A stretch of 7,535 nucleotides of DNA, taken from NCBI GenBank assembly GCA_902493915.1, contig CABUQY010000079.1, positions 1 through 7,535 on the forward strand, given 5' to 3'. Position 1 is the stretch's first letter. Every line of letters begins with the position of its first letter. The notes under the pieces are model-generated. The model was not told the DNA's origin. It was given only the letters and a program-made list of their open reading frames with translations, and made no database searches. A program made the position numbers and the translations under genes. Source of the stretch: an uncultured Collinsella sp. (GTDB lineage: Bacteria > Actinomycetota > Coriobacteriia > Coriobacteriales > Coriobacteriaceae). This document shows positions 4,575 through 7,535 of the stretch, piece after piece.

Positions 4575-7298
4575 ATGGCAGCAACGGATATCGAGCGCGG
4601 ACTCTCGACCGCCGAGGTCGAGGAGCGCATCGCCGCCGGTAAGATCAACCGCAACATGGAGCTCAAGACCAAGTCGGTCAAAGAGCTCATCATCGAGAAC
4701 CTCTGCACGTTGTTCAATTTGATCGACGTGATCTTGGCGTTCCTGGTCATTTTGACCGGTTCGTTTAAGAATCTGACGTTCCTGTTCGTGGTGTTCCTCA
4801 ATACCGCTATTGGCGTCATCCAGTCCATGCGTTCCAAGAAGATGGTCGATAAGCTCACGCTGCTGACCTCCAAGAAGGCCATCGCGGTGCGCGACGGCGC
4901 CGAGGTGGAGCTCGACCTGGACCAGATCGTGCTCGACGACATCATCCGCCTGGGGCGCGGCGACCAGATTCCCGCCGACGCCGTGGTGGTTTCGGGCGAG
5001 GCGCTCGTGAACGAGAGTCTGCTGACGGGCGAGAGCGACCTTATTAAGAAACAGCCCGGTTCCGAGCTCATGAGCGGCAGCTTTATCGACTCGGGCCTGC
5101 TGCGCGCCCGCGTGATCCATGTCGGCGCCGACAACTACGTGGCCAAAATTAATAACGAGGCCAAGTACGTCAAAAAGGTTAATTCCGAGATCATGAACGC
5201 GCTTAACGCCATCGTTCGCTTTGCGAGCATCATCATGATCCCGCTCGGTTTGGCGTTGTTTGCCTCGAGTGTGAGCGAACTGTGGGATGCCGCGGGAACC
5301 CCGGGCGATAGCGCGCTTTCGTGGTGTTTCTCCGAGCTGTTGGCTGGTCATGTGCCTTCGTCGGCGCTGCTGTCCACGGTGGGCGCCCTGCTGGGCATGA
5401 TCCCGCAAGGCCTGGTGCTGCTGACCTCGTCGGTGCTCGCCATCGCCACGGTGCGCCTGGCTCGCCGCAAGGTGCTGGCGCAGCAGCTCTACTGCATCGA
5501 GACACTCGCTCGCGTCGACGTGCTGTGCCTGGACAAGACGGGCACCATCACGTCGGGCCGCATGGAGGTCGAGGGCACGTATCCGCTGCCGGTTGAGGGC
5601 GTGAGCCTAGGCGCCGGCTCGGACGAGGCGGCCGTTCCCGTCGATACCACGGTGCTCGATTTTGCGCTGGCTAACGTCGCGCGTGCGACTTCGGCCGATG
5701 CCAACGAGACCTGCCAGGCGCTGCTCAACTATTACGCCGATCGCCCGGTCGAGGTGTCTGAGCCGCTGTCGGTCATTCCATTCTCGTCGTCTAAAAAATG
5801 GAGTGGCGCTTCGTTTGCGCAGGGCTCCTATGTGATGGGTGCGGCGCAGTTTGTGCTCTCTGATCGTGTTTTTGCCCAGGTCGAGAACCGTGTCGCCGAG
5901 CTTGCCGATACCTGCCGCGTGCTCGTGGTGGCGCGCGTGGACGGCTTTACGCCCGATGGCGATATGGTGGGCGAGGCCGAGCCCGTGGGCTTTGTGACCA
6001 TCCGCGACGAGATTCGTACCTCGGCGGCCGAGACCATCGGCTACTTTAACGAGCAGGGCGTGACCCTCAACGTGATCAGCGGCGACGACCCGCGTACAGT
6101 GTCGTCGATCGCGCGCGTGGTGGGCGTGCCGGGGGCGGACGCTTATGTGGACGCCACGACGCTCGATACGCCGGCCAAGCTCGATGCCGCAGTGGACCGC
6201 TACCATGTCTTTGGTCGTGTGACCCCGCAGCAGAAGCGCGAGCTCGTGCAGGCGCTCAAGCGCCGCGAGCACACCGTGGCCATGACGGGCGACGGCGTCA
6301 ACGACGTGCTGGCGCTCAAGGAGGCCGACTGCTCCGTGGCCATGGCGGCTGGCTCCGATGCCGCACGTAACGTGGCCGAGATCGTACTCGTCGACAACGA
6401 CTTTGCCTCGATGCCCGCCGTGGTGGCCGAGGGCCGTCGCTCCATCAACAACCTGCAGCGTTCGGCCTCGCTGTTCCTGACCAAGACGCTGTTCTCGATG
6501 GGCCTGGCGGCGCTGTGCATTGCACTGCCGCCGTACCCCTTCGGGCCCATCCAGATGACACTCATCAACTTCTTCTGCATCGGCGCGCCGGGCTTTGTGC
6601 TGGGTTTGGAGCCCAACAATGCTCGCGTGAAGGGGTCATTTTTGACGAACGTACTCAAGCGTGCGCTGCCGGCGTCGATTGCAGTCATTTTGGCTGCGGC
6701 GCTCGATATCTTTGTGGCGCGCGTGTTTGGCTTTAGCCAGCTCACGCTGTCTACGATGTGCCTGCTTACGTCGTGCGCGGCGAGCGTCAGCCTGATCTGG
6801 CACATCTCGCAGCCTCTCACGCCCTTACGTGTGGTGCTCTTTGTGTTTGTAGTCGCCGGCATCCTGGTGGGCGTTATCGGATTCCCGGAGCTGCTGTCTA
6901 TTGCCAACCTGTCGATAGGCCAGATGGTTATCTTGGCTGTCATCGTGATCTTTACCTGCTCGGTGTTCTTTAAGCTCGCCACGATGATGGATTCGCTCAA
7001 GCCGCGTCGTCGTCATGCCGCAACTGGTTTTGGCCGTGGTGTGCGCGTTCACCTGGGTCGCGGTGGCGGCAAGGTGAGCTCGACGGGTTCGACGGCCGAG
7101 CGTTTTGCCAAGCGCGTCGCCGCCGACATGGCGCAGCGCCGCGAAGATCGCACCGCTCGCGAGGCCGAGGCCCGCGCACTTGAGGGCGTGGCCCAGGCCC
7201 AGCCCAAGAAAAAGAAGAGTACCGGAGCCAAGCGCTCTCGCGTGACCAAGTCCGCCCAAGGCATCAAAGTCTCGATGCCAAGCAAAAAGAAGAAGTAG
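4575..7298 (+). CDS. Cation-transporting P-type ATPase, CtpE-like (HAD-IC family)
   Basis: ATP-driven cation pump in the cytoplasmic membrane. It resembles Mycobacterium tuberculosis CtpE, reported as a calcium transporter, so calcium is a reasonable but unproven substrate. With ATG 4575 as residue 1 there are 907 residues. Visible parts: M1-M2 (38-85); actuator domain with LLTGES at 149-154; M3 (216-232); M4 (264-293) with IPQGL at 276-280; phosphorylation site DKTGT at 320-324 (D320); nucleotide domain with KKWSGASF at 407-414; hinge TGDGVND at 571-577; then M5-M10 (about 631-651, 660-680, 698-720, 725-745, 751-771, 781-800). Residues 808-907 form a basic, Lys/Arg-rich cytoplasmic tail ending in KKKK, longer than CtpE (about 800 residues). 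No N-terminal heavy-metal domain. Start: ATG 4575 has GGA 6 nt upstream and gives the CtpE-like N-terminus; GTG 4560 and ATG 4563 are in frame without a ribosome site. Substrate uncertain, family confident. Confidence 0.93.
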   Translation: MAATDIERGLSTAEVEERIAAGKINRNMELKTKSVKELIIENLCTLFNLIDVILAFLVILTGSFKNLTFLFVVFLNTAIGVIQSMRSKKMVDKLTLLTSKKAIAVRDGAEVELDLDQIVLDDIIRLGRGDQIPADAVVVSGEALVNESLLTGESDLIKKQPGSELMSGSFIDSGLLRARVIHVGADNYVAKINNEAKYVKKVNSEIMNALNAIVRFASIIMIPLGLALFASSVSELWDAAGTPGDSALSWCFSELLAGHVPSSALLSTVGALLGMIPQGLVLLTSSVLAIATVRLARRKVLAQQLYCIETLARVDVLCLDKTGTITSGRMEVEGTYPLPVEGVSLGAGSDEAAVPVDTTVLDFALANVARATSADANETCQALLNYYADRPVEVSEPLSVIPFSSSKKWSGASFAQGSYVMGAAQFVLSDRVFAQVENRVAELADTCRVLVVARVDGFTPDGDMVGEAEPVGFVTIRDEIRTSAAETIGYFNEQGVTLNVISGDDPRTVSSIARVVGVPGADAYVDATTLDTPAKLDAAVDRYHVFGRVTPQQKRELVQALKRREHTVAMTGDGVNDVLALKEADCSVAMAAGSDAARNVAEIVLVDNDFASMPAVVAEGRRSINNLQRSASLFLTKTLFSMGLAALCIALPPYPFGPIQMTLINFFCIGAPGFVLGLEPNNARVKGSFLTNVLKRALPASIAVILAAALDIFVARVFGFSQLTLSTMCLLTSCAASVSLIWHISQPLTPLRVVLFVFVVAGILVGVIGFPELLSIANLSIGQMVILAVIVIFTCSVFFKLATMMDSLKPRRRHAATGFGRGVRVHLGRGGGKVSSTGSTAERFAKRVAADMAQRREDRTAREAEARALEGVAQAQPKKKKSTGAKRSRVTKSAQGIKVSMPSKKKK

Positions 7299-7308
7299 CT
7301 ACGCGCCC

Positions 7309-7356
7309 TGGCGATGTTGAATTGGTGCCTTGTTCCTGTGGGGCCGTGGCGATGTT
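7309..7356 (+). repeat. Direct repeat TGGCGATGTT, two copies
   Basis: Identical 10-mers at 7309-7318 and 7347-7356, 38 bp apart start to start (between three and four helical turns). The second copy overlaps the extended -10 of the next gene. It may be an operator pair or chance; the sequence alone cannot decide. Confidence 0.35.
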
Positions 7357-7361
7357 ATGCT
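7353..7361 (+). promoter_or_regulatory. Extended -10 promoter of the zinc-ribbon gene
   Basis: TGTTATGCT (7353-7361) fits an extended -10 (TGn followed by TATGCT). A TTGTTC at 7330-7335 is 20 nt upstream, too far for a good -35, but extended -10 promoters depend less on one. The predicted start near 7368 leaves a leader of about 34 nt. It overlaps the second copy of a 10-bp direct repeat. Confidence 0.45.
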
Positions 7362-7401
7362 CTAACCTCGATTGTTTGAATTGCTTCGAAAAGAGGATGC
7401 C

Positions 7402-7535
7402 GTGATCTGCCCGCATTGCCTTAAGACTATCGAGGACGGCGCCTCGTTCTGCCCCTACTGCAACGCCTATGTGGGTCCGGGCGATGGTCCCGAGCACACC
7501 GAGTTCGTGTTCTGTGAGGGCTGCGGTGCCCGTCT
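7402..7535 (+). CDS. Zinc-ribbon protein, N-terminal part only (cut by window edge)
   Basis: The reading frame from GTG 7402 stays open to the window end (44 full codons plus 2 bases). AGAGGA lies 4 nt upstream; the nearby ATG at 7397 meets a stop two codons later, so GTG is the start. Residues C3-x2-C6 and C17-x2-C20 form one zinc ribbon of the short bacterial type (CPHC...CPYC). C38-x2-C41 (CEGCGARL) begins a second, so this looks like a double zinc-ribbon N-terminus. Such ribbons are often fused to membrane, FHA or other domains, but the rest lies outside the window and no function can be named. It has its own promoter 40-50 nt upstream and is separated from the ATPase stop by 103 nt, so it is probably a separate transcription unit. 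Confidence 0.8.
   Translation, partial: MICPHCLKTIEDGASFCPYCNAYVGPGDGPEHTEFVFCEGCGAR

Noticed and set aside
4433..5134. Minus-strand 233-residue ORF antisense to the ATPase and tRNA
   Set aside because: Its C-terminus (LDSNQRPSAPEADALIP) is the well-known artefact of translating the antisense strand of a tRNA gene; the rest is antisense to a clear P-type ATPase.
4545..5408. Minus-strand 287-residue ORF rich in His/Gln/Arg
   Set aside because: Antisense to the first third of the ATPase; composition typical of a shadow frame and no motif.

Overview
The window looks like chromosomal DNA from a high-GC actinobacterium. Protein style (aromatic pathway enzymes, a CtpE-like P-type ATPase), strong G/C third positions and consistent composition suggest a gut Coriobacteriia such as Collinsella. 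That placement is an inference from sequence feel, not a search. There is no sign of a mobile element, CRISPR array or foreign-composition island.

Left half (1-4217, minus strand): a tightly packed shikimate/tyrosine operon, transcribed right to left. The order is DAHP synthase (aroF, pathway entry), prephenate dehydrogenase (tyrA, tyrosine branch), 3-dehydroquinate synthase (aroB, step 2) and EPSP synthase (aroA, step 6, cut by the left window edge). Gaps are 3 nt (aroF-tyrA), 36 nt (tyrA-aroB) and a 7-nt overlap (aroB-aroA), so translation is probably coupled. All four genes keep their diagnostic catalytic motifs and look intact.

Middle (4218-4559): a roughly 200-nt divergent control region. 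On the minus strand it carries a compact GC hairpin plus T-run in the leader of aroF with no gene upstream of it. This is the shape of a transcription attenuator. A possible short leader ORF with a Tyr codon just before the hairpin accompanies it. On the plus strand a strong promoter (TTGATA-18-TATAAT) drives a complete tRNA-Arg(CCG) with encoded CCA, followed at once by an intrinsic terminator.

Right half (4560-7535, plus strand): a full-length cation-transporting P-type ATPase of the CtpE-like group (ten predicted membrane segments, TGES, DKTGT, TGDGVND) with a lysine/arginine-rich C-terminal tail of about 100 residues. It is followed by the start of a zinc-ribbon protein with its own extended -10 promoter, cut by the right edge.

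I did not find a new multi-gene system. The most interesting signal is the probable attenuator in front of the aromatic operon; second are the unusual start region and M4 motif of the ATPase.
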